Source: Clostridiales bacterium | GTDB taxonomy: Bacteria > Bacillota > Clostridia > Christensenellales > CAG-138 | NCBI GenBank assembly: GCA_012838425.1 | Contig: DUPG01000005.1 | Span: 1-42,162, forward strand | DNA: 42,162 nt | Direction of reading: 5' to 3' | Part shown: in pieces, positions 7,771 to 16,599 of the stretch | Layout of the letters: the number at the start of each line of letters is the position of its first letter | How positions within the stretch are numbered: position 1 is the first letter of the stretch | Program-made: the position numbers and the translations under genes | The notes under the pieces: generated by a model | Databases searched by the model: none | What the model was told of the DNA's origin: nothing | What the model saw: the letters and a program-made list of their open reading frames with translations, nothing else

Positions 7771-9312
7771 TCAATAATTGTCGGGCAAGTCGTTTTCTAT
7801 CAGAATTACCTTTTTCTTATCGCCTGTAATAAACGCTTTTGCCGCCGACATAGCGTCTTGAAAGCTCGGGACCACATACACATTATCCATGTTATAGCCT
7901 GCGCTGACTATGCCCTCATATATGCTTTGCGTTTGCGATTTTCCTACTAAGAACACAGCGTCGCAGGTTGCAGCTATCTGCTTTCCGAAGGCGAAATTCA
8001 GTTCATATTGCTTTTCGCCTAACTCCACCATTCCGGGCGTGATTATTATTTTATAGCCGTCAAAGCTGCTTAAAATCTCTAAAGCCATTTTCGCGCCCTG
8101 CGGATTTGAGTTGTAGGAATCGTCTATCACCGTATAATCTTTATTTCTCTGAATCTCAAGTCTGTGCGCAACGGGCTTCAGCTTCTTCACGCGCGCCACC
8201 AAATCTTTTAACGGAACACCTAATTTGTGAGAAACAGCTATTGCGCCCAGTATGTTCTGCGCGTTGTGCTCGCCGATAAGATCGGTTGTGAACTCTACTG
8301 CTTCGCCTGCCGATATGACAGTGAAGCTCATACCGTCTTCTGAATACCTTATGTTTTCAGCGTTGTAATCGTTTTCGGGGCTTATTCCATAGGTTATGCA
8401 GTTAGGAAAAAGCTGTTTTGCGTCTTTTATACTGTCGCCGTTCATAAATACCAAGCCGGTTGCGGCGCGGGCCAGCTCTAACTTGGTATTTTTTATGTTC
8501 TCCAATGTCTTGAAGGTTTCAAGGTGCTGTTCGCCTATGAAGGTTATTACGCCGATTTTCGGGTGCACAATATCGCATATCTCCTTTATGTCGCCAACAT
8601 GCCTTGCGCCCATTTCGCATACGAAGTATTCATGTGTGGGGCATAAGTTCTCGCGTATTGTGCGGACTATTCCCAAAGGTGTATTGTAGCTTTGGGGAGT
8701 CATCAAGACTTCGAATTTATCGCTCAACAATGTGTGCAGATAATGCTTTACGCTTGTTTTGCCGTAGCTTCCCGTAACGCCTATTACACTTAGATTAGGT
8801 GAATTCTTTAACTTTCTTTTAGCGTCAAGTATGTATCTGTTGCTCAACAGCTTTTCTAAAGGGTAGTTTATGAGATTAGCAAGCTCGGCAACGAAAGCGG
8901 ACAGCGCATAGGAAGCAAAAAGCAATAGCCCTGCAAGCCTGATGTTGCTTGCGAATAGCTTTGACAGCAAAAGTATTATTGCGATATTGATAATTGCGCA
9001 GGTTATGAAAAGCCTTTGCACCCTATGCGTGAACACGAGGGGCTTTTTTGCTTTATGAGGCAGTGAGAAAATGCCCACAAAAGCAAACATTACAGAAAAC
9101 AGTATCGCCGAAACATTGTCGGTAAATAGCAGGAATAATAAAGCAAACAGCAGCTCAACTATATGCGGAAAGAACCATTTTAGGTTCAATACGGTCTTGA
9201 AATATGAAGGTGCCTGATATGAGCTTAATTGCAGCATATGAATACTGCGCCTTAGCAAGTAGTATGCTGCGAACAAGTATGAACAGATAAGTATAATTGC
9301 GTATGCCTTCAT
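7771..9312 (-). CDS. murF: Membrane-anchored MurF-like UDP-MurNAc-tripeptide--D-Ala-D-Ala ligase
   Basis: 513 aa from the ATG at 9312-9310, which has GAGG 5 bases upstream; a GTG at 9318 would add two residues. The first ~150 residues form about five membrane segments (near 5-20, 49-63, 66-84, 101-117 and 126-145). A Mur ligase central domain follows, with P-loop GVTGSYGKTS (about 178-187), EMGARHVGDIKEIC and EQHLETF, then a C-terminal domain with the MurF-typical DDSYNSNP (about 397-404). The usual N-terminal UDP-MurNAc-peptide-binding domain of MurF is not seen; the membrane domain sits in its place. MurF adds D-Ala-D-Ala to the UDP-MurNAc-tripeptide. The ddl neighbour supports this role. 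The start lies two bases after the stop of the upstream hydrolase. Confidence 0.85.
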   Translation of the reverse strand: MKAYAIILICSYLFAAYYLLRRSIHMLQLSSYQAPSYFKTVLNLKWFFPHIVELLFALLFLLFTDNVSAILFSVMFAFVGIFSLPHKAKKPLVFTHRVQRLFITCAIINIAIILLLSKLFASNIRLAGLLLFASYALSAFVAELANLINYPLEKLLSNRYILDAKRKLKNSPNLSVIGVTGSYGKTSVKHYLHTLLSDKFEVLMTPQSYNTPLGIVRTIRENLCPTHEYFVCEMGARHVGDIKEICDIVHPKIGVITFIGEQHLETFKTLENIKNTKLELARAATGLVFMNGDSIKDAKQLFPNCITYGISPENDYNAENIRYSEDGMSFTVISAGEAVEFTTDLIGEHNAQNILGAIAVSHKLGVPLKDLVARVKKLKPVAHRLEIQRNKDYTVIDDSYNSNPQGAKMALEILSSFDGYKIIITPGMVELGEKQYELNFAFGKQIAATCDAVFLVGKSQTQSIYEGIVSAGYNMDNVYVVPSFQDAMSAAKAFITGDKKKVILIENDLPDNY

Positions 9313-9314
9313 AT

Positions 9315-10088
9315 TCACCTCGTAATATCGAAGAACGACTTCAAAACCAACATAAATTCGTACGGCTTATCTAAAAACGAAAAATGCCCTGCGTTTTCAA
9401 ATACCACAAGCCCCGAATCCGCGATATGCTTTTCCATTATTTTTGCGTGCGCTAACGGTGTTGCAGTATCCTTATCTCCCCATATTAAGAGCGTCGGCTG
9501 AGTGATTCTTGACAATAGCGGGGTTAAATCCTCATTTACCGAGTTCACTAATGTTTGACGCATAACGGGAGTTGCGTTTTTATAGTCTGAAGAACCGTAT
9601 CTTGAGCGTAGCTCCTCAATAGCGTCGGGATATATGCTTCGTATAATAGGAAGTGAATATATCGCCTTGCCTGTTTTGAAGCAAAGCTGTCTGAACCTTG
9701 TTTTTAGGCTGCGCCTCGACCTTAATCCCGCCGCATTCACAAGCACTATTTTATCGAATTCCACGGAAGAATTCGGTTTGCTTGCCAGCTTGATTATTAT
9801 TCTTCCTCCGTATGAATGACCGAGCACGGACAGCTTATTTATATTCAGCATATTCAAGAGCTTTTCTGTGAACGACACATAATCGTCAACACGCCATGGA
9901 GAGTCGAGAGCGTCGCTGCTTCCAAAACCCAATAAATCAGGGGCAATTACGCGCATATATTTCGATAACTCATCTATTATAGGCGAAAAAGCCTTATGAC
10001 TTGAGCCCCAGCCATGCAAAAGCAAGAGGACATCTCCGCTTCCCTTGTCCTCATAATAAACCTTTTTACCATCTATATATAATTCCAA
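9315..10088 (-). CDS. Alpha/beta hydrolase
   Basis: 257 aa. The fold markers are the oxyanion-loop HGWGSS (25-30), nucleophile elbow GHSYGG with Ser92, an acid in WGDKD (Asp205 or Asp207), and His235 in NAGHFSFLDKP. It starts with TTG (10088-10086), preceded by GAGGAG. It is first in an operon with murF and ddl and is tightly packed against murF. The substrate is unknown. The context suggests a wall- or lipid-related role, but that is inference only. Confidence 0.85.
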   Translation of the reverse strand: MELYIDGKKVYYEDKGSGDVLLLLHGWGSSHKAFSPIIDELSKYMRVIAPDLLGFGSSDALDSPWRVDDYVSFTEKLLNMLNINKLSVLGHSYGGRIIIKLASKPNSSVEFDKIVLVNAAGLRSRRSLKTRFRQLCFKTGKAIYSLPIIRSIYPDAIEELRSRYGSSDYKNATPVMRQTLVNSVNEDLTPLLSRITQPTLLIWGDKDTATPLAHAKIMEKHIADSGLVVFENAGHFSFLDKPYEFMLVLKSFFDITR

Positions 10089-10127
10089 GCGATACTCCTC
10101 AAAAATAAGCTATGCAGTACAGAGTGT

Positions 10128-10136
10128 ATTATACCA
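10128..10136 (-). promoter_or_regulatory. Extended -10 promoter of the hydrolase-murF-ddl operon
   Basis: On the minus strand TGGTATAAT (10136-10128) is an extended -10 element about 40 bases before the TTG start. A weak -35 (GTGGCA) lies 18 bases upstream. Confidence 0.6.
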
Positions 10137-10183
10137 TTATGCGCAAAACAATGCCACAACGAATGGAAAAAGGTTGAAAGCAT

Positions 10184-10213
10184 TTGACAAGGCGTCTCAT
10201 AAGTTCATATAAT
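10184..10213 (+). promoter_or_regulatory. SigA promoter of hisS-aspS
   Basis: Perfect TTGACA (10184-10189), 18-base spacer, perfect TATAAT (10208-10213). The untranslated leader is only about 28 bases, so there is no room for a T-box riboswitch. Confidence 0.88.
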
Positions 10214-10247
10214 TACCTTCGAAAACTTATAAAAAGGGGACAATCTC

Positions 10248-11510
10248 TTGAACATAAAAACATTAAAAGGAATGAAGGACATATTGCCATCTGAAAGCGC
10301 AAAATGGCAATACATTGAGGACACAATCAGGAAGATATGCGCTAAGAACGGATTTTTTGAGGTGCGTACTCCCGTTTTAGAGCACTCTGAGCTTTTTTTA
10401 CGCGGAGTCGGCGAAACTACGGACATTGTTCAAAAGGAAATGTACACATTTACGGACAAAGGGCAGCGTTCTGTAACATTGAAACCCGAAGGCACTGCCG
10501 GAGTAGTGCGTATGTTCTGCGAGCATAACTTAGGCTTTGAGCCGCAGCCTATAAAGATGTACTATCTGTATTCGCCCATATTCAGATATGAGAATCCCCA
10601 AGCGGGCAGACTGCGCGAGCACCACCAGTTCGGCGTGGAGCTTTTCGGAGCAAAATTGGCTGTGGCAGACGCGGAATGCATAGCGCTTGTGTTTGAGCTT
10701 CTGCGCACACTGGGCGTTAAGAATTTAAGCGTAAGCATTAACTCTATTGGCTGTAAGAGGTGCAGACCGACGTATAACGCGAAGCTAAAGGAGTATCTGC
10801 AATCAAGGGCGGATTGCCTTTGCGAAATATGCAAAACAAGGCTGAATCAAAACCCGTTGAGGATATTGGACTGCAAGAACCCGGAATGTAAATCGGTTTG
10901 CGCCGAAGCTCCGAAAACGCTTGATTTCTTATGCGAGGAATGTGACAGCCACTTTACCGGGCTGAAAACCTATCTTGACGCGTTGGAGATAAATTATATT
11001 GTTAATCCTTTCATTGTAAGAGGATTAGACTATTATACAAAGACTGTTTTTGAGGTCGTATCGAACGCGTTGGGCTCGCAGGACGCTGTATGCGGCGGAG
11101 GTCGATATGACGATTTGGTCAGCGAGCTTGGCGGACCCGATACCCCCGCCGTGGGCTTCGGTATGGGTATGGAGCGTCTAATAATGATGCTTGAGAACAT
11201 GGGTATTGAGCTTCCCGAGCAGAAGAAAACAGATGTGTATATAGCGTCTATGGGTAACGCCGCGCTGCTATCTTCTGTGAAATTGGCGTATGAGCTTAGG
11301 GATTTAGGCGTTTACGCTGAATTTGACCACGTGGGCAGAAGCTTAAAGGCACAATTCAAGTATGCCGACAAAGCAGGCGCAAAAAATGTTATCACCATTG
11401 GCGAAAACGAACTTGAAAGCAAGACAATAAAGCTTAAAAATATGCAAAGCGGCACAGAAACCGAATGCGGTTTATCTGCACAAAAGATAAAAGAAATGAT
11501 AGAAAAATAG
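10248..11510 (+). CDS. hisS: Histidine--tRNA ligase
   Basis: 420 aa class II synthetase, normal length, starting at TTG with AAGGGG upstream. It charges tRNA-His in the cytoplasm. Motif 2 is in FRYENPQAGRLREHHQFGVE, the histidine-binding signature is GLDYYTKTVFEV, and motif 3 is in GFGMGMERL. The C-terminal anticodon-binding domain begins near residue 325. A Cys-rich insert (CKRCRPTY, CLCEICK, CEECD) in the middle of the catalytic part resembles that of other Firmicutes HisRS. It is followed after 9 bases by aspS, the widespread hisS-aspS pairing. Confidence 0.97.
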   Translation: MNIKTLKGMKDILPSESAKWQYIEDTIRKICAKNGFFEVRTPVLEHSELFLRGVGETTDIVQKEMYTFTDKGQRSVTLKPEGTAGVVRMFCEHNLGFEPQPIKMYYLYSPIFRYENPQAGRLREHHQFGVELFGAKLAVADAECIALVFELLRTLGVKNLSVSINSIGCKRCRPTYNAKLKEYLQSRADCLCEICKTRLNQNPLRILDCKNPECKSVCAEAPKTLDFLCEECDSHFTGLKTYLDALEINYIVNPFIVRGLDYYTKTVFEVVSNALGSQDAVCGGGRYDDLVSELGGPDTPAVGFGMGMERLIMMLENMGIELPEQKKTDVYIASMGNAALLSSVKLAYELRDLGVYAEFDHVGRSLKAQFKYADKAGAKNVITIGENELESKTIKLKNMQSGTETECGLSAQKIKEMIEK

Positions 11511-11519
11511 AGGTGTAAT

Positions 11520-13328
11520 ATGGCTGAATTATTAAAGGGTTGGCAGAGAACTCACTATTGCGCGGAGCCCGACAGCGAGCAGGTAGGCAAGGAAGTATTG
11601 CTTATGGGCTGGGCTGCGACTTGGCGAAACCTTGGCGCGCTTATTTTCATAGGCTTGCGCGACAGAACAGGCGTTATGCAGCTTGTATTCGATTCCGGAG
11701 TGTTGACGCCCGAGCAATTCCAAAAGGCTGAGGACATTCGCACGGAATACGTGCTTGCAATAAAGGGCATTTTGCAGGAGCGCACTCCCGAAATGGTAAA
11801 CCCGAACATGAAGACGGGCAAGTATGAGGTTATAGTAAAGGACTTCAAAATACTTAGCACTTCACAGACACCGCCAATTTATATAAAAGATGATTTAGAC
11901 GCAGCAGAACAGCTGAGGTTAAAGCATCGCTACTTGGATTTAAGGCGTCCTGTCATGCAGAATATTTTCGCATTACGCCACAAAATTGCGATGCTTGCAA
12001 GAAATTTTTTCGCTGAAAACGGCTTCTTAGAGATAGAAACACCCATGCTCACAAAAAGCACGCCCGAAGGTGCGAGGGACTATCTTGTACCGTCGCGCGT
12101 TCACAAGGGCAAGTTCTACGCGTTGCCGCAAAGCCCGCAGCTTTTTAAGCAGCTTCTCATGGTATCGGGCTTTGACAGGTATATGCAGTTGGCGCGCTGC
12201 TTCAGAGACGAAGATTTGAGAGCTGACCGTCAGCCTGAATTCACACAAATTGACTTGGAGATGTCATTCGTTGATGAAAACGATATAATCGCATTAAACG
12301 AAGGCTTTATTAAGCGGCTCTTCAAAGAAACGCTTGATATAGATATTGAGCTGCCTATAAAGCGTATTCCGTATAACGAAGCTATGGAGCGTTACGGCTC
12401 GGATAAGCCCGACACGCGCTTCGGATTGGAATTGAAGAATATAAGCGACATAGTTGAAAGCTGCGGCTTTGGCGTATTCACAAACGCAATAGCGAATGGC
12501 GGAAGTGTAAGAGGAATAAAGGTCGAGAACGGCGTCGCGGCATTTTCAAGAAAAGCTATTGACGAGCTGACCGAGTTCGTAAAGATTTACGGGGCAAAGG
12601 GGCTTGCGTGGATGAGCCTGAAGCCCGAGGGCATACAATGCGCATTCGCGAAATTCTTAACCGAGGAGCAGATAAACGCAATCATTAAGCGATTAGATGC
12701 TAATACGGGCGACCTGCTATTGTTCGTAGCTGATAAAGATGAAACAGTATTTGCGGCATTGGGCGCTTTGCGTGTTGAAATAGCTAAAAGGCTTAACCTC
12801 ATAGACGAAAATGTTTATGACATACTGTGGGTAACGGACTTCCCGCTGCTTGAATGGGACGATGAACAGGGAAGATTCGTAGCGAGACACCATCCATTCA
12901 CAAGCCCGAAGGACGAGGACTTGGAGCTGTTGGAAACAGACCCCGGGCGCGTAAGGGCAAAGGCGTACGACATAGTAATAAACGGTTATGAAGCGGGCGG
13001 CGGCTCTATTCGTATTCATTCGCAGGAGCTGCAGGAGCGTATGTTCAAGGTATTGGGCTTTACCGAGGAACAGGCGTGGGCGCAGTTCGGCTTTTTGTTG
13101 GAGGCGTTCAAGTACGGCACACCACCTCATGGCGGAATTGCGTATGGCTTAGACCGCTTGGTAATGCTTATAGCAAAAACGAACAATATTCGCGATGTTA
13201 TAGCTTTCCCGAAGGTGCAGACTGCCGCGTGCCTGATGACAAAGGCTCCAAGCAATGTAGAGAAAAAGCAGCTTGACGAGTTGGGCATAGCTGTTATTGT
13301 AGATGAAAAGGAGGATGACGATGTATAA
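11520..13328 (+). CDS. aspS: Aspartate--tRNA ligase (bacterial type)
   Basis: 602 aa, the length of bacterial AspRS with the inserted GAD domain. The N-terminal OB-fold anticodon domain (about 18-110) includes GWAATWRNLGALIFIGLRDR. Motif 2 is CFRDEDLRADRQPEFTQID. A GAD insertion (about 285-410) and motif 3, GIAYGLDRLVML, follow. The ATG has AGAGGTG upstream. The last bases overlap the phosphomutase start by 8 bases, and its ribosome site lies inside the aspS coding end. Whether it is discriminating or also charges tRNA-Asn cannot be decided here. Confidence 0.97.
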   Translation: MAELLKGWQRTHYCAEPDSEQVGKEVLLMGWAATWRNLGALIFIGLRDRTGVMQLVFDSGVLTPEQFQKAEDIRTEYVLAIKGILQERTPEMVNPNMKTGKYEVIVKDFKILSTSQTPPIYIKDDLDAAEQLRLKHRYLDLRRPVMQNIFALRHKIAMLARNFFAENGFLEIETPMLTKSTPEGARDYLVPSRVHKGKFYALPQSPQLFKQLLMVSGFDRYMQLARCFRDEDLRADRQPEFTQIDLEMSFVDENDIIALNEGFIKRLFKETLDIDIELPIKRIPYNEAMERYGSDKPDTRFGLELKNISDIVESCGFGVFTNAIANGGSVRGIKVENGVAAFSRKAIDELTEFVKIYGAKGLAWMSLKPEGIQCAFAKFLTEEQINAIIKRLDANTGDLLLFVADKDETVFAALGALRVEIAKRLNLIDENVYDILWVTDFPLLEWDDEQGRFVARHHPFTSPKDEDLELLETDPGRVRAKAYDIVINGYEAGGGSIRIHSQELQERMFKVLGFTEEQAWAQFGFLLEAFKYGTPPHGGIAYGLDRLVMLIAKTNNIRDVIAFPKVQTAACLMTKAPSNVEKKQLDELGIAVIVDEKEDDDV

Positions 13329-14805
13329 GCATTTGCAGAACGGCAGCGATATTCGCGGAGTGGCTATAAAGACGCCTAATAGTGAAGTAACCTTAACAAA
13401 AGAGGTCGTAAAAAGCATTGGCGCGGCCTTGGTTAAGCACTTGGCAAATAAGCTTTATAAAACCGATTTGCGAATCGCTGTCGGGCATGATTCAAGGCTT
13501 AGCGCACATGATATGTTCGTATCACTTGCGAGCGGCATTGAATTCATGGGCGCAAAGGCGGTATATACCGGGCTATCCTCTACTCCTGCGATGTTTTTCA
13601 GCACAATATTGGAAGCGCATAATTACGACGCGGGCGTTATCATTACCGCAAGCCACCTGCCCTATGAGCGCAACGGGTTTAAGTTCTTTACCAAGAGCGG
13701 CGGATTCGAAAAAGACGACATTTCTACTATATTGAAATATGCCGAGGAATTTGACGGTGCAAGCATAAACACCAAGCCCATAGACGATTTTGAGCATATA
13801 GACATTATGCACGACTACGCGGATACGCTTCGCAACATAATCATTAAAAAAGCGAGTTTGGGCGATAAGCCCTTGAACGGACTGCACATAATTATTGATG
13901 CGGGCAACGGCGCAGGCGGCTACTTTGAAAAGCTGGTGCTTCAGCCCTTGGGAGCGAAAACAGAGGGCAGCGTATTCACAGAGCCTGACGGGAGATTCCC
14001 CAACCATGCGCCGAACCCGGAGGACAGCAAAGCAATGCACTTTTTCTCTGAAGCGGTTGTTAAAAGCGGTGCGGATTTGGGAATTATATTCGACACAGAT
14101 GTTGACCGCGCGGCTGTTGTGCTTAATAATGGCTTAGAGATAAACCGAAACAGGCTTATCGCGCTGATGACCGCTATTTTAACTCAAACCGAAAAAGACG
14201 CGGTGATAGTTACCGACTCTATAACTTCAACGGGACTTACTAAATTTATAAACAGCTTAGGTGCTACGCATATTCGCTTCAAAAGAGGGTACAAGAATGT
14301 CATAAACGAGGCGATTAGGCGCACAAATGCGGGTGAAAACGCCTGCTTAGCTATTGAAACCTCAGGGCATGGCGCAATAAGAGAAAACTATTATTTAGAC
14401 GACGGCGCGTACATGGCTTGCTTAATAGTAGCAGAGCTTGCTAAACGGAAAAAACAGGGCAAAACGCTTGAATCATTGATTGAGGATTTGGAAGAGCCTG
14501 CCGAAGCGAAGGAGATTCGCATAAAAATAAAGGAAGCGGATTTCAAGGCATACGGTCAAAGGGTTTTGGATACGCTTTCCGAGAATGTCGAAGCATGGGC
14601 GGGCTACTCAAAGGAAAAGGAAAACTACGAGGGCGTAAGAGTAAATGCAGACAAGGCAAACGGCGACGGCTGGTTCTTGCTGCGCCTGTCCTTGCACGAC
14701 CCCGTAATGCCGCTGAATATTGAGAGCAATTCTGTGGGCGGCGTTGAGAAAATCGAGAAAAGAATCATTGATTTCCTAAAAGGCTTTGAGGGCTTAGAGC
14801 TGTAA
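13321..14805 (+). CDS. Phosphohexomutase (phosphomannomutase/phosphoglucomutase-like), divergent subgroup
   Basis: 494 aa, alpha-D-phosphohexomutase fold. The phosphoserine loop reads TASHLPYERNGFKFF with Ser111; the usual TASHNP is altered to TASHLP. The metal loop is DTDVDR (258-263), where DGDxDR is usual. The sugar-binding loop is ETSGHG (346-351), and the C-terminal phosphate loop is LRLSLHDPVMPLNIES. The enzyme should interconvert hexose 1- and 6-phosphates, but specificity cannot be assigned. The start is the ATG at 13321, with AAGGAGG at 13306-13312; a frame start at 13303 would include its own ribosome site. It is cotranscribed with aspS and overlaps the next hydrolase by 1 base. Confidence 0.87.
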   Translation: MYKHLQNGSDIRGVAIKTPNSEVTLTKEVVKSIGAALVKHLANKLYKTDLRIAVGHDSRLSAHDMFVSLASGIEFMGAKAVYTGLSSTPAMFFSTILEAHNYDAGVIITASHLPYERNGFKFFTKSGGFEKDDISTILKYAEEFDGASINTKPIDDFEHIDIMHDYADTLRNIIIKKASLGDKPLNGLHIIIDAGNGAGGYFEKLVLQPLGAKTEGSVFTEPDGRFPNHAPNPEDSKAMHFFSEAVVKSGADLGIIFDTDVDRAAVVLNNGLEINRNRLIALMTAILTQTEKDAVIVTDSITSTGLTKFINSLGATHIRFKRGYKNVINEAIRRTNAGENACLAIETSGHGAIRENYYLDDGAYMACLIVAELAKRKKQGKTLESLIEDLEEPAEAKEIRIKIKEADFKAYGQRVLDTLSENVEAWAGYSKEKENYEGVRVNADKANGDGWFLLRLSLHDPVMPLNIESNSVGGVEKIEKRIIDFLKGFEGLEL

Positions 14806-15506
14806 TGCCTGTATTCGTTCACAACGATATAAGCCTGTATTACGAAAAAAGGGGCGCGTGGGGTACAACCGCACACCGCCCTATTTTACTTTTACACGGC
14901 AACGGCGAGAGCATGGATATTTACAATGCCGCAACTCAGCCGCTATACGATAAATACGCCTTTTTGGCGCTTGACACAAGAGGGCACGGCAAATCGCAAC
15001 AGCCTTGTGAGCTTTCGTATGAGCTTATGGCGGAAGATGCGTATTCGCTGTTGGAGCATGAAAGCATCTCCGAATGTGATGCTGTGGGCTTCAGCGACGG
15101 GGCGATAATTGCCTTCCTGCTTGCTATGGATGAGAAATACAGCAAAAGGTTGCGCAAAATCATTGCGATTGGCGGAAATACTAACCCAAGAGGGATGAAA
15201 CTATCCGTTCGCGCCGAAATATTTAAGGATATGAGGCGTTTTCAGAAGCAAGGCGATATGTTCACCGCTTCGCTTTATGAGCTTATGCTGAGAGAGCCTA
15301 ATATTAACGCAAAAGATTTAGCGAAAATAAAAGCTGAAACTATAATAGTTGTCGGCTCAAACGATATGATAAAGCACTCGCATACGAAAAAAATTACTAA
15401 GAGTATTCCAAGCTCAAAGCTGATAGTAATAAAAGGGGCTGGTCATATGATTCCGCAAGACCGCCCCGATGAGTTGAGGGAAATTATCCTTAAAGAACTT
15501 TGTTAA
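14805..15506 (+). CDS. Alpha/beta hydrolase
   Basis: 233 aa. HGNGES (31-36) forms the oxyanion loop, GFSDGA carries the nucleophile Ser97, GSNDM holds the acid and GAGHMIPQDRP the catalytic His. It begins at TAATG, sharing one base with the phosphomutase stop, so it is translationally coupled. It is the last gene of hisS-aspS-mutase-hydrolase. Its TAA stop overlaps the stop of the convergent thiT gene (TTAA, 15503-15506), and no terminator hairpin is visible between them. The substrate is unknown. Confidence 0.85.
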   Translation: MPVFVHNDISLYYEKRGAWGTTAHRPILLLHGNGESMDIYNAATQPLYDKYAFLALDTRGHGKSQQPCELSYELMAEDAYSLLEHESISECDAVGFSDGAIIAFLLAMDEKYSKRLRKIIAIGGNTNPRGMKLSVRAEIFKDMRRFQKQGDMFTASLYELMLREPNINAKDLAKIKAETIIVVGSNDMIKHSHTKKITKSIPSSKLIVIKGAGHMIPQDRPDELREIILKELC

Positions 15507-16423
15507 GCAAATAGCTGTTCTCGCACTCTGCCCAAAGCCTTTTTCACAGGAGGAATCACAAAAGCAATCAGGCAGAGTATAGTATCAATGCCTATGGTTG
15601 AGCCGTTATACGCTAAAGAATACACCCATGCGCTGTTCCAGCCGTCTGCCGCTCCCCAAAAAACCGCGCCTGCTATGGTCGAGAACACCATTCTTGCAAC
15701 TCCTGCCGTCAATATGCCCACTTCTGTTCTTTTGGGGAAGAATGACGCTAAGCCCAATGCCGTAAAAGCAAAAATATAATCGAGCAAGAACTGCGCCCAA
15801 TGTATTATGTACGCGCCCTGAACCACCTGCAGCAGCCCATAAGCGAATGCCGCTAAAAAGCCGTAGCCCGGACCTGCCCACGCTGCAAAAACCATTATGG
15901 GCAGCATGCTGAAAAGCGTTATTGAACCGCCCAAAGGCATTGAGAATAGCTTTATATAGCTTAATACGAACGCAAGGCTTATTGAAATTGCGCCATAAAC
16001 AAGCATTTTTACGGGATTAAGTCGGGTTTTGCGCACTTCGCCCTTGTCAAACGCACTCTTTATTATCAGATATGCAAGGCATGCAAATAATGCAATAACA
16101 AGACTTAATATCAGCCTTGTTGTGAACTGCGCAGGTGTGTATTGATATGAGAACACATCGCCTATTCCAAAGCTATCGCCCTCAAATTGCGCTGACAGAC
16201 TGCTGAATGACTGTATAAGCATAATAGCGAAGTATGATACCAGGAATGAAAATACATAGATAGTGCCTGCTACAATGAGCATTGAATGGTTTTTCCGCAA
16301 CTCTTTTCCTTTTGAAAGCACAAGCGCCGCAATCAGGGCTATTGCCGCGACGCCTGCGCCTATAAGCAGGTAAAGGTCGATTCCGCTAATGCCCGCTAGC
16401 TCCTCAAAAAGTTCAAATTTCAT
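15503..16423 (-). CDS. thiT: Thiamine ECF transporter S component (ThiT family) with N-terminal membrane extension
   Basis: 306 aa from the ATG at 16423-16421, preceded by TTGAGGAGG. Residues about 140-300 form the ThiT-type six-helix core, with LGGSITLFSMLPIMVFA, GFLAAFAYGLLQVVQG and IHWAQFLLDYIFAFTALG, which match the thiamine-binding S component. An additional ~135 N-terminal residues with about three membrane segments (16-36, 47-71 and 102-122) are not part of usual ThiT proteins of about 190 aa. The TPP riboswitch just upstream independently supports thiamine uptake. It would need the shared EcfAA'T module encoded elsewhere. An in-frame ATG at 16492 lies in the riboswitch terminator region and is rejected. 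Confidence 0.9.
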   Translation of the reverse strand: MKFELFEELAGISGIDLYLLIGAGVAAIALIAALVLSKGKELRKNHSMLIVAGTIYVFSFLVSYFAIMLIQSFSSLSAQFEGDSFGIGDVFSYQYTPAQFTTRLILSLVIALFACLAYLIIKSAFDKGEVRKTRLNPVKMLVYGAISISLAFVLSYIKLFSMPLGGSITLFSMLPIMVFAAWAGPGYGFLAAFAYGLLQVVQGAYIIHWAQFLLDYIFAFTALGLASFFPKRTEVGILTAGVARMVFSTIAGAVFWGAADGWNSAWVYSLAYNGSTIGIDTILCLIAFVIPPVKKALGRVREQLFA

Positions 16424-16441
16424 ATTGCTCTCCTCCTCAAA

Positions 16442-16492
16442 GTTTAGCAAATATAACGCTAAACAAAAATGCGCACCCAAGTAGGAACGCAT
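16442..16492 (-). terminator. TPP-riboswitch expression platform (terminator, then a hairpin near the ribosome site)
   Basis: The minus strand has an imperfect stem, ATGCGTTCC...GGGTGCGCAT (16492-16469), followed by a T run (16469-16465): a plausible intrinsic terminator controlled by the aptamer. A second 7-bp stem, GTTTAGC/GCTAAAC (16464-16442), sits just before the thiT ribosome site. Confidence 0.7.
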
Positions 16493-16499
16493 GCAATTA

Positions 16500-16580
16500 T
16501 TTGCCGCTTCCCTCCGTTGGTATTACCCAAATCAGGTTCAAAGGGTACATTCTCAGCAAGTAAACTTGCGCCCCTAGCGT
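16500..16580 (-). promoter_or_regulatory. TPP riboswitch (THI element)
   Basis: On the minus strand the aptamer shows the conserved order AGGGGCGC, CTGAGAAT, ACCCTTTGAACCTGAT, GGGTAATACCAACGGAGGGA. These are the diagnostic thi-box segments that bind thiamine pyrophosphate. It lies between a consensus promoter and thiT. By established knowledge of this class, high TPP turns expression off, here probably by termination at the hairpin that follows. Confidence 0.97.
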
Positions 16581-16599
16581 ATATATTCACTTTTTTCCC

